A program made the translations under genes and the position numbers. Below the pieces are notes generated by a model. That model was not told the origin of the DNA. It made no database searches and worked only from the letters and a program-made list of their open reading frames with translations. Below, piece by piece: positions 9,881 to 22,639 of a stretch of DNA of 64,000 nt (positions are counted from its first letter, which is position 1; each line of letters starts with the position of its first letter). Origin of the DNA: Cymbidium sinense (Eukaryota > Streptophyta > Magnoliopsida > Asparagales > Orchidaceae). Where the stretch lies: positions 28,396,450-28,460,449 of the forward strand of contig CM038214.1 in the NCBI GenBank assembly GCA_021442155.1, written 5' to 3'.

Positions 9881-11769
9881 TCACCGTCACACGGCGATGA
9901 TTGAGTGGTTAGGCTTAATTAATTCAATTTTCATGCTAAAACTTCCAAAATTTATAACTAATTGTAGAAAAATCTAAAAAATACAAACTCAGGTTGATTT
10001 TAAAGATAATTCAGAGAAGAGTAATAGAAAATTAAAATTAATTATTTTTGAATAGTTATTTTAACTCAATTTTAGTTTTATTGGAAATGTAATTAAGCTA
10101 ATTACTCTTTAATTAATCAGGCAATTAACTACAAACATTTTGAGATTAATTAGTGGATGACTTCTGCCTCCCATGATTTTCTTGGATTTGATTGCTTGAT
10201 TAATTAGGGGAATTGCTTGTTTCATCCCTAATCACTTTCTTAATTAATTAAATGATTAATTAACATGTTAAATAGTGATAAATTCATTAATTAAGCTTGT
10301 TAATCATCATGAAATTATGAATGGACTTAGGGAATGAAATTAGAACTTCATTTCCAATCTTTTCCCCTAAGTCTATTTCAGTTGGATAAACATTTAATTA
10401 AGTTTCAATTAATTAGTTACTTAATCACTTCATTAAATAATTTAATTAATTAAACTCAAAACCAAATCATTCTAGAACTTAATGATTTAATTCTTGGTTA
10501 GATTCTTAGGTGCTCAATAACCTAAGAGGATTCCATAGGAAATTATAATCAAACTACATGTGTAGGAGGGTTATAAAATTACTTAATTTAATCCTTTAGC
10601 TTAATTAACTAATAATTGTGAGCCAATTGCATTAGGCCCCTTCACTTCTTAGATGCATTGCTGATTTAATTTCCATGTGGTTGCATATCATATGTTGGCT
10701 CATAATTACTTGGATAATTATGTTATAGGTAAGGCATAATTAATGGATTTAATTCATACCTTAACCTAATCAAAATATAAAATCAACTTAATTATTCCAA
10801 ATTAAACTAAATCAATTTACACATGGGGAATGGGTTAGCAAATCTTTCTCACATTTTCTAAGTCAAATCAAATTCAAAATAAAAATCTCCTTAAAGAACT
10901 TTGATTCATTTTAAAAGATCTTATTTCAGGATTGTCCTTAGGAATTAATTAGGGTGAATGAGTCATATTCTTCATTCTTTATTTCTTTCCAATCATGCTA
11001 AATATTGCTTGCCATATGAAATCATGCATTCATTTCTTTTAAAATTAATTAAAGAAATTTTTTCTTTATGTCAAATTGCATGTGTTAAAATTAAGAATAT
11101 GAGTGGCTATTATCATTATTAAAGAAAAAATTACTTTGCAAAACTTATAAATAAAAAATTACAAATGAAGTGATGCTAGATCTAAATATTTATAAGCTTG
11201 AATGTGATGATAGCATAAGATGGGTATTATGAAGTTCTCCTTCTTTCACTTAATATGGATTTACATATGATTTTCAAGTGTATAATTCATTTGAAAAGAG
11301 TACAACACTTGCCTAAATCTATTCTATGTATCTCTATATTAAGACTTCGAAAGGACCTTCATATTATACATATAAATCTTACAATCAAATCAAACATAAA
11401 TCTCTTGCATGATTCTTCATCCATTTTGTTCTTTTTGTACATCTACATGTATCTAAGAAAAGTGGTATATCGACAACCCGGAGGTGAGGCTTTAAGTAGC
11501 CCAAAGTAGGTCTTCTACCTTACACCTCTGCTATAGAAAATAATGGCGTCGTACTCACTTATAACTTTTATATATTTAGATGTGCATTTAGTTAATGGAT
11601 AAAAGAGACCCTCTTCTCTACATAATAAAGACATGCATTCATGGAATATTCAAATTTTCAAACCATATCTCTTTGCATTCATCATCAAGGTGTGATAAGA
11701 TTTGCATTGCCTGTATAACTATGATTAGGATTATTCATATGCATGGTATACATGTTGGAAAGAAATGAA

Positions 11770-14199
11770 TGGGTGTGTTATGTGATAGAAATCCACCCTA
11801 AATAATCCTAAGAGGCCTTTCTTATTGAATAGGACTATTTAGAAAGAATCTAAACTTAGGGTTAATTAAAATATATAATAAATCATTCACTAAAGGAAAT
11901 TCATTAATGAATCTATCTTAGAAATGCTTTAAGGTAGGGTTGAAAGAGAGTTCTCCTCTCTTTTCTTCTCTTCATAACATTTAGTCACTAATTGTAGGTC
12001 CATTCAAACCAAATCAAATCATCAACTAAAATTGGCAAATTAATTAAATCACTTAAACTGAAACCACCATCTAAATTAAACTTCTCCAACATAGAAAATT
12101 CCAACTTAAAGCCTAGCTAAGACATGCCACACAAGCCTTAAATGGCACACACATTAGGCTAAGTCACCATTTCTAGCTCTATGTTAGGGCGGTGCATGGT
12201 TTGATGCCTCATTTTGTTTTGTGATGTAATGTTTTTAGACTAGATGTTAAGGTGTATGTGTTTAGACTAGATGATAGGGTGATCTTAGTCTAATCATGTC
12301 TTTTGTAGGGGATTGTGCTAAATTGGCACTGTAATAAAAAATATAAATGCTTTTGTTGTGCATGCTGCTTATACCCCTAAGCATAATCCAAACTAGGATT
12401 GGTGGGCTTGGTTACCCATGTGTGGGTGCTAAGTCAAAATTATTCTTATAACTTCTTAGGTTGTGTGGTATGTTTAGCTAACATTTGTTTTGTAGGTTTA
12501 GTTAGATTTATCTTACCTATTTTGATGTAAATTTTACAATTAAGATTTGGAACAAGTGTTATCGGATTAGGATGAACATTGGCCATAAGACTATGTCTTA
12601 TGTACCATGTGAGGCCTTGGAGGAAGCTACATCCCAAGATGAAGGAATGTAGGACAAGAAATGAAGAATGGAGGATGAAGTGTGAAGACCCCATAACACT
12701 TGTCATTTCATAATTGTAATTATTCATTTGTAATCCAGGTTGTACAAGGGTAGAGCTTGACTACCCATTTTTCTTTTCGGGTTGTGCGATGGGACCCGAA
12801 CACATCGACGCTTATTCTTTTGTGCTTATTTTATAAATTGATTGATGTTATGTTCATGACTGTGCAATTAGGATGGCATGATTTTTCCTAGTTTCTTAAT
12901 TGTTTGATGGTTTTTGAATGGTCTGGATGTGATTAGACTCTTAGGAAAAAATAAATTTTCTATCCAATTAATCAACTCAAAATTAAATTAAACAACTCAT
13001 AACCTCACCTAAAGCCTAGGACATAAATCAAGATAATAAAAGATTTAGCAACCCCTTAGCTGGTTGTTGTATGTCTCACATCATGCATAAATCATATTAC
13101 TTCACTCTTGCTAATGGAGGGCTTTCACCTTTGCTAGGGAAAATGGCTTAAACTTTGAGAGCCATGGTGGAAACACACCTCCTTTCTAATTTTGTCCCAT
13201 AACCAACCTTCTCATGCATTAGGCATATGAAATCAGCCTGTCAAACAAAATGTCCAAAAATCAAAATAAAACTTAACAAAATTTGCATTAGATTATTCAT
13301 GCCTTCATGATCTAGTCTCTTAGAGAGTTGTTTAAGGGCTTAGTCTCTTTCTAATAAAACAATAGCTTAGCCACCTTGCGAAGCATAAGACTTGCCTACA
13401 TGTATTTAAAATCATAGGATTAGTTAGTTGGCGGCCACCCCTAGGTGGTTGTAAGCCCAATAGTTGGGTGGTTTACTCTCTCCTATGGAGGTAAACCATA
13501 TGCCCATTTTTGCCTTAGATTTAGGTCATGCTTTGGCCCTCGCCTAAGCTCCCTAGATTTATGATATGAGGTCATTATTTCCCTTTGTAGGCTACATGCA
13601 TAAATCCTCACCTCTTAAGCATTTATAAAATCTTGTATTGTAGAATTGTAAACCCTAGATTTCTAATAAAAATTTAACTCAAATATATAATTCTCTTCAA
13701 TTTCAAAAATATAAAGCCTAACAATTGGATAGTTTGGGATGCTCACTAGGCTTCCTAGTATCATGAGCATCCCCTACTCATCTCCCTTTGGTTTTGATAA
13801 TAACTCCCTCCTCTTACTCAATCCTGCTTGATTTCTTAAAAATAACCTATTGATTGATAGTCCTATCTTTAAAATCTTTGGAGACAATGATCATTTACCT
13901 TAATCATGAGTATTCCTAAGGAATCTCATTCCTTAGGATGTAATTAACTATGTGTGCTTGCCTCAATATTGAACTTAATGAACCTGATTTAAAATAAACC
14001 CCACTTTACTTTTTCATGTAAAGTAGGGGAAAGATCTCTGGTACATTCGAAGACTCATTATCCTTAGGAGTCCATATTAGGTGATTATGTCATTTGTAGG
14101 ATGGTGACTTCTATCTCTTGAGAGCTAATAAGTACATTTACAGATATACGTGGTGTCCCAACAATACATCCAGCTATATCAAAAATAAAACACCACACC
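11770..14199 (-). repeat. Block A', inverted copy of 1670-3975
   Basis: This non-coding block is the reverse complement of block A, as described there. A 93-codon minus frame (12446-12727) and others are not conserved in copy A and look accidental. Block A' ends at 14199 in ACACCACA, and the tandem units of block b begin next to it. The A/b' and A'/b junctions are therefore different, which implies rearrangement or separate insertion and not one clean inversion. Confidence 0.75.
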
Positions 14200-14760
14200 A
14201 AGGAAGTGAGGTAATCAAATGACTTCTTTGGAGCTAACTAAAGCCTCGTATTCTCGGGGTGTCCAAACTATATACCCATTTGCATTCAAACATATGGCTA
14301 ATTAATTCAACCACTTAGTCAATTATGAGTGCATGTGAATTTATTGTAAAATGAGATTTTCATTCACTAATCACATATACATATACATGTACAAAGATAA
14401 AGGCAAGTATGTGTCATTATTAAACTAGGGAAGTGAGATAATCAAATGACCTCCTTGGGGCTAAATAAAGCCTCATATTCCCGGGTTGTCCAAACAATAT
14501 ACTTTCTTTTCTTGGACACACATGGATCTATACATAAATAAGGGAAAGAAACCATGCAAAGATTGTATATTTTCTTTATTGAATCATTCATTTATATATA
14601 TGAATTAAAGCTCTATCCAAATTATAAAGTTAAAATACATAAGAATGAAATCAAATGGATATGTGCCATTGTTAAACTAAAGAAGTGAGGTAATCAAATG
14701 ACCACCTTGGGGCTATCTAAAGACTTGTGTTCCCAGAATGTCAAGACTATATACCCATTA
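14200..14760 (+). repeat. Three tandem units of about 240 bp
   Basis: Three diverged copies begin at about 14202, 14435 and 14685. Each starts GAAGTGAGRTAATCAAATGAC and continues ..GG.GCTA..TAAAG.C...TTC.C.G..TGTC..AACTATAT. The right arm retains one unit (about 38720-38800, minus), matching the third copy. Unit number therefore differs between the arms. Confidence 0.8.
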
Positions 14761-17700
14761 CCATTCAATCTTATCTAAATCAACACATGAATAGAGGAAA
14801 GAGAACTCAATATTCATACGCTTAAGCTATAAGCACATGAATTTCTTATGTATTAATAACTAGCATCATAACATATATTATTATTCATTTATATGCTTTT
14901 GAAAAATACATTTGGATTTAATAGTTATAATAACCACGTATATATTAAATTAATTCAACACATGCAAGCTTACATAAAAGGAAATCCAGTTTACTTAACT
15001 TGATTTTGAAAAGATGGATGCATGAATACAAATGACATACTAAATTTAACATGATTGGAAAGATGACAATCAAATATAAGCATGTGATTCATTCAACCAA
15101 CCTAGTTCGTAAGCACAAACAAATCAATTAAGATTATTTAAATCAAACCAAAGCTTCTTTATTAAATAAGTTTTGGATTTGATTTGATTTAAAGAGGAGA
15201 AGATAAATCATCACTTGCTATTTTAAACCCATTCCCACATTAGTGATTTAATTTAATTTAAGGAAATGTAATTAAGTTAATTTTTTGGGTTAATTAAACC
15301 CTTAATTAGATTAATTTATTACCCTTACTTATGTCACCTAAAAATAATTAACTAAATAATTATGAGCCAACATGATATGCATGGAAAATAAACATGCAAT
15401 GATCCTAGGAAATAAAATGGGCCTAATGCAATTGGCTAATGATTAATAGTTAATTAGATTAAGGGACTTAATTAATTACTCTTATGGTTTTCCCACACAT
15501 GTGGACTAACCATAAATTCATTAAACTCCTTTAGGTTATTAAACCCCTAAAGATCTACCCCATGATTTAATTAATTAAGGTTTGATGTGATTATGATTTC
15601 AATTTGATTTAGTAATTTTATTAATCAGTTAAATCTTAATTAATTTCATTTTTAAAAGGGGTGAAATGAACTTAGGGAAAGGGATACCAACCCTATTCCT
15701 TAGTTCACTTACTGTTGAACAATGATTAATAAACTTAATTAACAAATTTGTTACTATTCATGAGATTAATTAATCATTAATTAACTTAAAAGAGTCATTA
15801 AGGTTTAATTAGTCAATTTTCCTAATTAGATAAGCAATAAATCCCAAGAAAATCATGGGAAGTAGAAGTCATCCCATTAAATTAACCCACAAAATTTGGG
15901 ATTAATTGCTCAAGTAATTAAAGAGTAATTAAGCAAATTAATTTTGAAATTAAACCTTAATTACTGTTCAACATTAATTAAAATCAATTTTAATTAATTT
16001 TGCTCTGAAATACTTTTAAAATGAGTTTTTATTCACATTTTTTTTATGATTCTTTATGATTTTTAGAAGTTTCATCCATTAAAAATTATTAATTAAGCCT
16101 AATTAAAGCCTAATCCTATTGGCGCCACGTGGCGTGCTGATGCGATGCACATTCCACATGCGCCACGGGATTGGCTACTTAAAATTTATCTGACTCAGTG
16201 CCTATGTGGTGGTGACGGATGTGTTTTCTCATCTAATCTAAGATTGGACGGCTACGATTAATCCCACAGCTTAATAGGATTAAATCTGATTGATTTAGCA
16301 GATCTAATCATGACCATCCATTCCTATTAGGATGAATGGATGGTGCGTGATCTAACATCACGTGAGTGAGGGAAAATGGAGTCCATCCGCCATTGTTCAT
16401 GTGATCCGAGCTTACCTGAGCTCGGATCAACTCCGTGAGGATCCCACACCTTCACGACATTGATCAGAGGGGATCTAACATACAAGATCATTTGAGATGA
16501 AAGTTTTCCTTAAAAAGACCCAACCCATTTTTTCCTAAGGATCAGTTTTGGAAGCATACCTTGTCGGTTCTCTAGACTAGTGACTGAAATGATTAAGGAA
16601 GCTTCATCTAGTGGAGACGAAGCCCTGTTGAGCAATAATTGGATCAATTCCTTGACGTTCACTTGAAAGACCATGAACTAATAATTTAGAGATTGACTTT
16701 GATCAAAGTCTGACCTCCGGTGCTCGAGAAGCTTGGGAGATGATTCGCTCATGCTTGATGATGCCTAGGGAAGGTTCCTGCAAAGTTAATTTGAGTTTGA
16801 TAGAGAAATGGAAAAGTTAGGTCAAAAATGGGAGTGTCTTATTTTGAGACAGAGAGGAATGCCATTTTTCAATTGAGGAATGAGCTTAAGTGCTTCAAAA
16901 TGGCTCTAGCAGCTTATCTTGGGTAGCTAGGGCCCTAAAGAATGATTTTTGTGAGTGTTTTAATGGAAATGAGGGGATGTATACCCCCCCTCCTTCGCCT
17001 GACTGCTTTATCTTGATTAGATGGTGGGATCAGGTTTGGCTTCTAGTGGCCATCCGGCCATCTCAGGGAGTCATGGGTGGCAGTGAGGAGGTGAGTTGGC
17101 TCAGCTTAGTTGGTTGAAGGTGTGGAGGTGGCTCCCAAAGAAGAATCATGGGTGTCCTATGGGTTTAAAATGCTCCAATGGGGAGGGTGAGGCAATTTTA
17201 CCTACCATGGGTCATGGCTGACCCAACCACCTCTTAGGTCAGGTTGGGCAATGTCCTAGGTGCCTAGCTGGACCATTGGGAGGGTACCAAGTGGCCAAAG
17301 AATGAAAATGACCACTTATATGGGTGATTTGTCTCATGTGATGCCCTTGACCCAAGGGTAGAATGATTATTTGGCATTGGATTTGATTTGGGTAGATTTA
17401 AAATGAGCCAAAAGTTGGTTAGCCCAAATTTTAAGTCAATTGGAGTTGATTTAGTTAGGTTTGGCTCAATTTGACTTATTTAGGTCAATTTGGGTTAGGT
17501 TGTGCCAAGTTGACCAATTGGTCAAATTGGGTAAAACTAAGGATTGAGTCAAGTTCATATGATCATTTGGGATGTTTTGGTTCAATTGGTTTGGTTTATT
17601 TTGGATTAGATTTGATTTTGGCTCATTTGAATTCATTTGGGTCAAATGGGTTAAGTTGACCAATTTGACCAAATTGGCCAAATTGGCTTAGGTTGGGTGT

Positions 17701-19205
17701 TGGTTTGGGTTTAGTTGACCAATGGAAGATGATTGTATGCTTTGGTTTCAATTAATTTGGATTTGGTTTTGATTTAGGTCAACTTGAACGTTTAGGTCAA
17801 TTTGGGTTAAGTAGGTCAATTGGGTCCAATCATGGCTTTGGTCAAGTTCAACAATCAATTTGGAATAAACTTGAGCCATTGGTTGCAATCAATTTTGTTT
17901 ATATTTTGATTTGACCCAATTTGGTCTTTTAGGTTAATTTGGGTCAACTTGGATCAAGAGGGCCAGCTGGGTTTGGTTTGACTCAATTGAAGGTCAAGTC
18001 ATATTCAAATATTGATTTGATTTGGTATGAATCGTTGGTTTCAAGGGATTTAGCTTAGGTTGCAATTTTGCTAGTTTGGGTTCATATGGGTTAAGGGGTT
18101 GACTTGGTCAAATACCAAGTTGACTTGGTTTGGCTTATTTTGTGATAATTGATCAACCTAAGGTGATCAAAAATCATGATGGAAGGTTTTGATGGGCTTT
18201 GGTTCAATAGAATTTGGGTAGGATTAGAACTTGGCTCAAAAAGGTCAAATTGGCCACTTTGGGTCAAGTGGATCAATTTGATTTAGTTGACTTGATTTTG
18301 GGTTGAGTTTGATTTAGTTGAGTTTATATATGGATTTTGGATTGATATATAAATTCAATTTCAATTGGCTTGGGTTCAAATGGGTTTTGGTTCATTTGAA
18401 CATCTCAAGTCAAAAGGGTTAAGTTGGGTTTGACTTGGGTTGATTTTGGTTTGTCTTGATGATTATAGATTTCATTTATATCTATCAATATGATTGAAGG
18501 TATGATTGATTCATGAGAAAATAAATTGAATTTAGGTTTTGGAATGAAGGAATTTTGTTAAGTCCATGGAGTTGGGTCATGTGGCTTAGGTTTGTATTTT
18601 GATTTGGTTTGATTTAGTTTTGATGATTTAAATGTATATTTCATTTAAATTTGTGAAGATGATTAAAAATTGATGTTTGACTTGATTTGGTTAAGATTTA
18701 GCTAAGTCCATGGGATTGGTCATGTGGCTTAGGAAGGGTTTTGAATTAATTTTATTTAGTTTGATTTAGTTTTGATAATTTGAATGTATATTTGATTTAT
18801 ATTTAAAGATGATTGAAGATTTAAATTTATTATGAGAAAATCAATTAATTTTGGATTGGTTTGGATTAAGATTTGCCTAAGTCCATGGGATAGGTCATAC
18901 GGCTAAGGAAGGGTTTCAAGTTTGCATTTGATCATGGGCTTAAATCATTTGGTTTTAGAATTGGGTTTCGATTTGTACTTGAATTTGTTATTTGAAATGT
19001 ACTTGAGGTTTGGTTTGAGAAGGTGAACATGGATTGGATTTGGGTGTAGAATAGGTGGATTAACCTAATCCCTAAGGCATAACCTAATCCTATGGTTAAC
19101 CCTTCTAAGCCTTTAGGCTTAGGTTAAGTGTTTACCTAATTGTTAGAAGTGCCTTATGAATAGGGAATGCTTAGTTTCTAGAAGACTCCTAAGTCTAAGA
19201 TGGGA
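14761..19205 (+). repeat. LTR-like block b (left arm)
   Basis: This long non-coding block directly precedes the protease. Its order is a TTAATTAA-rich zone (14.8-16.1 kb), a GC-richer promoter-like zone with G-boxes at 16126 and 16359, the TATA-like palindromic box at 16971, a GGTCAA/TTGACC-dense zone (17.4-18.4 kb) and a TTTGATTTAGTTTTGAT-type repeat zone (18.5-19.0 kb). It ends near 19205, where the frame of the protease starts in mid-domain (CAACAGGCCTTAGG). TAT/Ogre elements are known for LTRs of several kb, so b is best read as a degenerate LTR plus leader. I did not find a primer-binding site or a matching 3' LTR after the integrase, so the LTR identity is inference. Frames inside (for example 16890-17117) are not conserved. 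Confidence 0.65.
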
Positions 19206-19516
19206 AGATTGAATCCGCACTCCAAAACTGAGGTCAACAGGCCTTAGGCTCCATAGTGTTGCCCTTGGAGATAAACGATTAGAAGACCGAAGCCAAGTTT
19301 CACATTATAGACATGGATACATCTTTCAATGCTTTGCTTGGGAGACCATGGATACATGAGAACAACATAGTTCAATCCTCTATACATTAGTGTATGAAGT
19401 TCATGAGAGGTGGGATTATCTACTGTGCTAAAGGAAATCTCAAGCCATTTACAGTTCACGAGGTTAGCATATTTAAGGATGCGGCTTACTACCTCCCTTT
19501 AAATGAACAAATCTAT
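19206..19516 (+). pseudogene. Ty3/TAT aspartic protease remnant (left arm)
   Basis: This is the C-terminal half of the retrotransposon protease, which cleaves Gag-Pol. The frame reads GSIVLPLEIND, a TAG stop, then KTEAKFHIIDMDTSFNALLG RPWIHEN, and later MKFMRGGIIYCAKGNLKPF and FKDAAYYLP. The DTSFNALLGRPW motif is typical of TAT/Ogre proteases. The N-terminal half with the catalytic DTG/DSG is missing, because LTR-like sequence abuts directly. The right arm has the same truncation and the same TAG stop. A second stop falls after QSSIH. It cannot be functional. Confidence 0.85.
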
Positions 19517-19540
19517 TCTTGTGAACTTGGCCAAAGTTTC

Positions 19541-19632
19541 AAAATAAAATAAAAAGAAAAATAAAAAGAAAAAGAAAGGGAAAAAGAAATAAAAAAGAAA
19601 AGAGAAAATGATAAATAAAATAAAAGGGAGCG
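19541..19632 (+). repeat. A/G-rich low-complexity tract in pol
   Basis: This tract is nearly pure purine (AAAAAGAAAAAGAAAGGG and similar) with scattered T, between protease and the pre-RT linker. The right arm has the complementary pyrimidine tract at about 34771-34830. A shared position means it pre-dates the divergence of the two arms. It would encode a Lys/Glu-rich run and may simply be an expanded microsatellite. Confidence 0.75.
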
Positions 19633-20160
19633 AAAATGGACTTGGATGATGAAGTGGAGCCTAACATTAGATTCCACCCACAGTTCATTACTCCATTCAA
19701 ACATATGTGTAGGATGACCTAACCTCCACTTGAGAGGAAGAGGCCAGTTTAGAGGTCAGGGTGGAAAACCTCCTTGTGGACCCAATAGAAGATATGTCCG
19801 TACAGAATGCAGCTATCAATATATACTTAGAATCTAGTTCATAGGATCAGTCTTATATGATTAGCATACCAGCAAGCACTTCTCAGCAGTAGATTCCCTT
19901 GGAGGTGACACTTGAGCCAGATAACAATGAAGACCGGGTTCCAAAGTAAAGCTTTAGTGTATCCAAATCTATATGTGAAATAGTTAGGCATTAGTTGGAA
20001 ACCTTAGCTCTAACCTCACTTTCCTCTCAAAAAGTTGAGGGTTTGGTAATTAAGGAAGACCCTAGGTCATCCATAGGTGTGAAGACTTTAAGGTTCTTTC
20101 CGGGAGCATCATCTTCAAGTTAAGAAGTTGATGTAGAACTTGAAGATGATTCATATAAAG
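19633..20160 (+). pseudogene. Protease-RT linker remnant (left arm)
   Basis: This is decayed coding sequence between protease and reverse transcriptase. Recognisable pieces include FHPQFITPFKH near 19672-19705, and further on a stretch of acidic residues before the RT. It aligns with the reverse complement of about 34230-34760. TAT elements carry a spacer of this kind; I assign no function to it. Confidence 0.6.
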
Positions 20161-21834
20161 ATTTAATAGAATTACCTTTTGCTTGGTACTTGCCTTGTGT
20201 TCATAATTTAGCAAAGAAAGGGTTAATCCCACACACTTGGTCAAAGCACAAGTCATATTATTTTGAAATAATATGGAAGAACAAATGCAAAAGCTCTCAA
20301 TCAAGATCGGGACTAAGACTTAGTACAATGGGTTCAGCCGATGATAACGATTATTACTTAGTCATTACCAATCAATTAGAATATGATAGGTTCTTTTCAC
20401 ATTACATTAACTCATATGAGGAGCTGTGCTTAGAAACTTTAGATGATCTAGATGATTTTGGAGTCAAAGATGCACCACCAGAGTTCAAAGAAGAGTTCAA
20501 GTCAACCATCAACAAGCTCAAGGAAATCAACTTAAGAACTAAAGAAGATCCATGCCTGACATACATCAGTTTTTAATTGAATGAAATTGAAAGCAATGAC
20601 ATTGTTAGGCTATTGATTGAGTTTAAGGATTGCTTTGCATGGAGTTATGAAGAGATGCCTAGATTGGCTCCTAACTTAGTGGGCCATAAACTAGCAATAG
20701 AGCCTACTGCTAACACTATCAAGCTAGCTCCTATGCGCATGCGATTAGACATAGAACAATAGGTCATTAATGAATTCAAGAAGCTGATCGATGCTTGCTT
20801 CATCCAACTAAAAAAGACCCTACCAGGTTTGCTAGCATCATCCTAGTTAAGAAAAATATTGACCAAACTTATTTATCCATTGATTTTAGGGATTTAAATA
20901 AGCCATGTACCAAAGATGAATTTCCACTACCAATCTCGAAGCTAATGGTGGGCATTACCTCATATCATGCAGTCTTCTCTTTCATGGATGGCTCATCTGG
21001 ATATAACCAAATAAAGATGGCCCCTGAAGATAAAAGAAACACTACTTTTAGAACAACCAATCAAAATCTATTACTATAAGGTCATGCCTTTCAGCCTTAA
21101 GAATGTCACTGTTACATACCAGCGGGCTATGAATCAAATCTTCGATGAACTTATTCATCATCAAGTTGAGTGCTATGTGGATGATCTTGTAGTTAGAGGT
21201 AGAGGAAAGGAAGACCATCTCTTTAATTTGAGAGTAGTTTTTGAATAGTTAAGACAATTTAACCTCAAAATAAACTCCATGAAGTGTGCATTCAGAGTAG
21301 CTTCAGGGAAATTCCTTGGGTTTGTTGTTCGACACCAGGGAATTGAAATCAATCTGGAGAAGATCAAGGCGATATTAGAAATGCCATCCCGTAAAAGTTT
21401 AACTCAACTCAGATCATTCCAAGGGTGATTGGTGTATCTAAGATGCTTTATATCCAACTTATCAGGAAGATGTCAGCCATTCTCAACACTTGTCAAAAAG
21501 AAAGCCAAGTTCAAGTGGGATAATAAGTATGAGCATTCCTTTGAATACATCAAGCAGTACCTGATGACACTGTTAGTTCTAGCAGCCCCTATCCTGGGCA
21601 AGCCACTCATACTTTACACTGCTGCATTAGATGACTCCCTTAGTGCTTTGTTGGCATAAGCCAATGAAAAAGGGAAGGAAAATGCACTACCTCAGCCATT
21701 GTCTAATCCCTGTTGAGGCTAATTTTTTTCCCATTGAGAAGCATTGCCTAGCTTTAATCTTTGTATCCCAAAAGCTACAACAATACATGCTTCCTCATAA
21801 GGTGAAGTTAATCTCTAGGATCAATCCACTATAG
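20161..21834 (+). pseudogene. Ty3/TAT reverse transcriptase remnant (left arm)
   Basis: This would copy element RNA into DNA inside virus-like particles. In order it shows LPFAWYLPCVHNLAKKGLIP, then IEFKDCFAWSYEEMPRLAPN, LAIEPTANTIKLAPMRMRLD, SIDFRDLNKPCTKDEFPLPI (about 20880-20940), SFMDGSSGYNQIKMAPEDKR (about 20979-21040, first catalytic Asp kept) and ECYVDDLVV with the YVDD site at 21174-21185. It then shows GKFLGFVVRHQGIEINLEKI, LVKKKAKFKWDNKYEHSFE and LILYTAALDDSLSALLA. These lie in at least five frames split by stops and one-base shifts. FAWSYEEMPRL and the overall order fit the TAT/Athila branch. Catalytic residues survive by chance; the gene is dead. Confidence 0.93.
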
Positions 21835-22039
21835 TATCTCATGACATGGTCGATGCTATCCAGACAGTTGGCACGATGGTCCATGATCCTCTCATAATTT
21901 GACAGTACTTTCGTACCCCTCCGTGTGGTGAAAAGATAAGCGCTAATGGATTTCTTAGTAACACAACCACTTCTTATTGACTCTCCACTTAGTGATGATC
22001 TCCCCAATGAACAAATCATGAACTTAGGAGATACTAGAA

Positions 22040-22470
22040 TTTTCCATTGGGAGATGTACTTTGATGGTGCGGCTTCCTCATAAAGAGGAGAAGAATCATA
22101 ATATACTATTCCATTAAAGGTAGGGGTAGGAATAGTTCCCTTAACTCTAGACTATGATGTGATAAAGTTCTTATACATATGTCCAATCTTCGCATCAACA
22201 ATGAAGCTGAATATGAGGCTCTAATTGCCAATCTGGAGTTAGCCATTACTCTAAGCATTCATAACATCAACATCTTTGAGGATTCTCAACTAGTTGTCAA
22301 CCAAATCGCTGAGTCCTAGAAGGTTATAAAGCCCAAGCTCTATCACTGCCACAAGTACACCATAGATTTATTGGCCCAAATCCTAGAGGTTACCATTTAT
22401 AAGATTCCTCGAGGAGAAAATATCATAGCGTATGCTTCAGCCAAGCTTGCCAAGGAGTTGGCATGATCGG
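22040..22470 (+). pseudogene. RNase H (archaeal-type, TAT-like) remnant (left arm)
   Basis: RNase H degrades the RNA strand of the RNA:DNA hybrid. WEMYFDGAASS at 22048-22080 carries the first acidic residue. NNEAEYEALIANLELAI (about 22198-22250) carries the second and FEDSQLVVNQ (about 22276-22305) the third. The late PRGENIIAYASAKLAKEL segment has Tyr where active enzymes have the last Asp of ADALAKLA-like motifs. Frameshifts lie between the first and second motifs. The NNEAEYEAL form is typical of the extra RNase H of TAT/Athila elements. Confidence 0.85.
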
Positions 22471-22639
22471 AGGATGAGTCCATATCAATAAAGGTCCAAA
22501 ATGAACAAGTCTTATCCCTTATAGATAATGAACTCATCAAAATGTACTCTCTTAAAGGAGAGGTTGTCATTGCCAAGAAGGATGAGGAGTTAGATTGGAG
22601 GCAACCATTCATGGATTACCTAAATAAAAGCAAACTACC

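Larger units (their letters stand above)
7958..11700 (-). repeat. LTR-like block b', proximal segment
   Basis: This is the continuation of the minus-oriented b block after RTE-1, matching the reverse complement of about 14690-18100 and the direct sequence of 35900-38800. Moving through the window it holds a TTGACC/GGTCAA-dense zone (8040-8580), a near-palindromic box (9028-9050), a segment with two G-boxes (9862-9880), a TTAATTAA-rich zone (9900-10800) and a degenerate copy of the tandem unit near 11465-11520. No reading frame of substance is present. Unlike the other two copies it has no pol region attached, so it behaves like a solo LTR-type relic. Its ends are not bounded by a duplication I can recognise. 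Confidence 0.7.

Noticed and set aside
16890..17117. 75-codon frame in block b as a small protein
   Set aside because: The homologous positions in b' (about 8.9-9.1 kb) and b'' (37.1-37.3 kb) do not preserve this frame.
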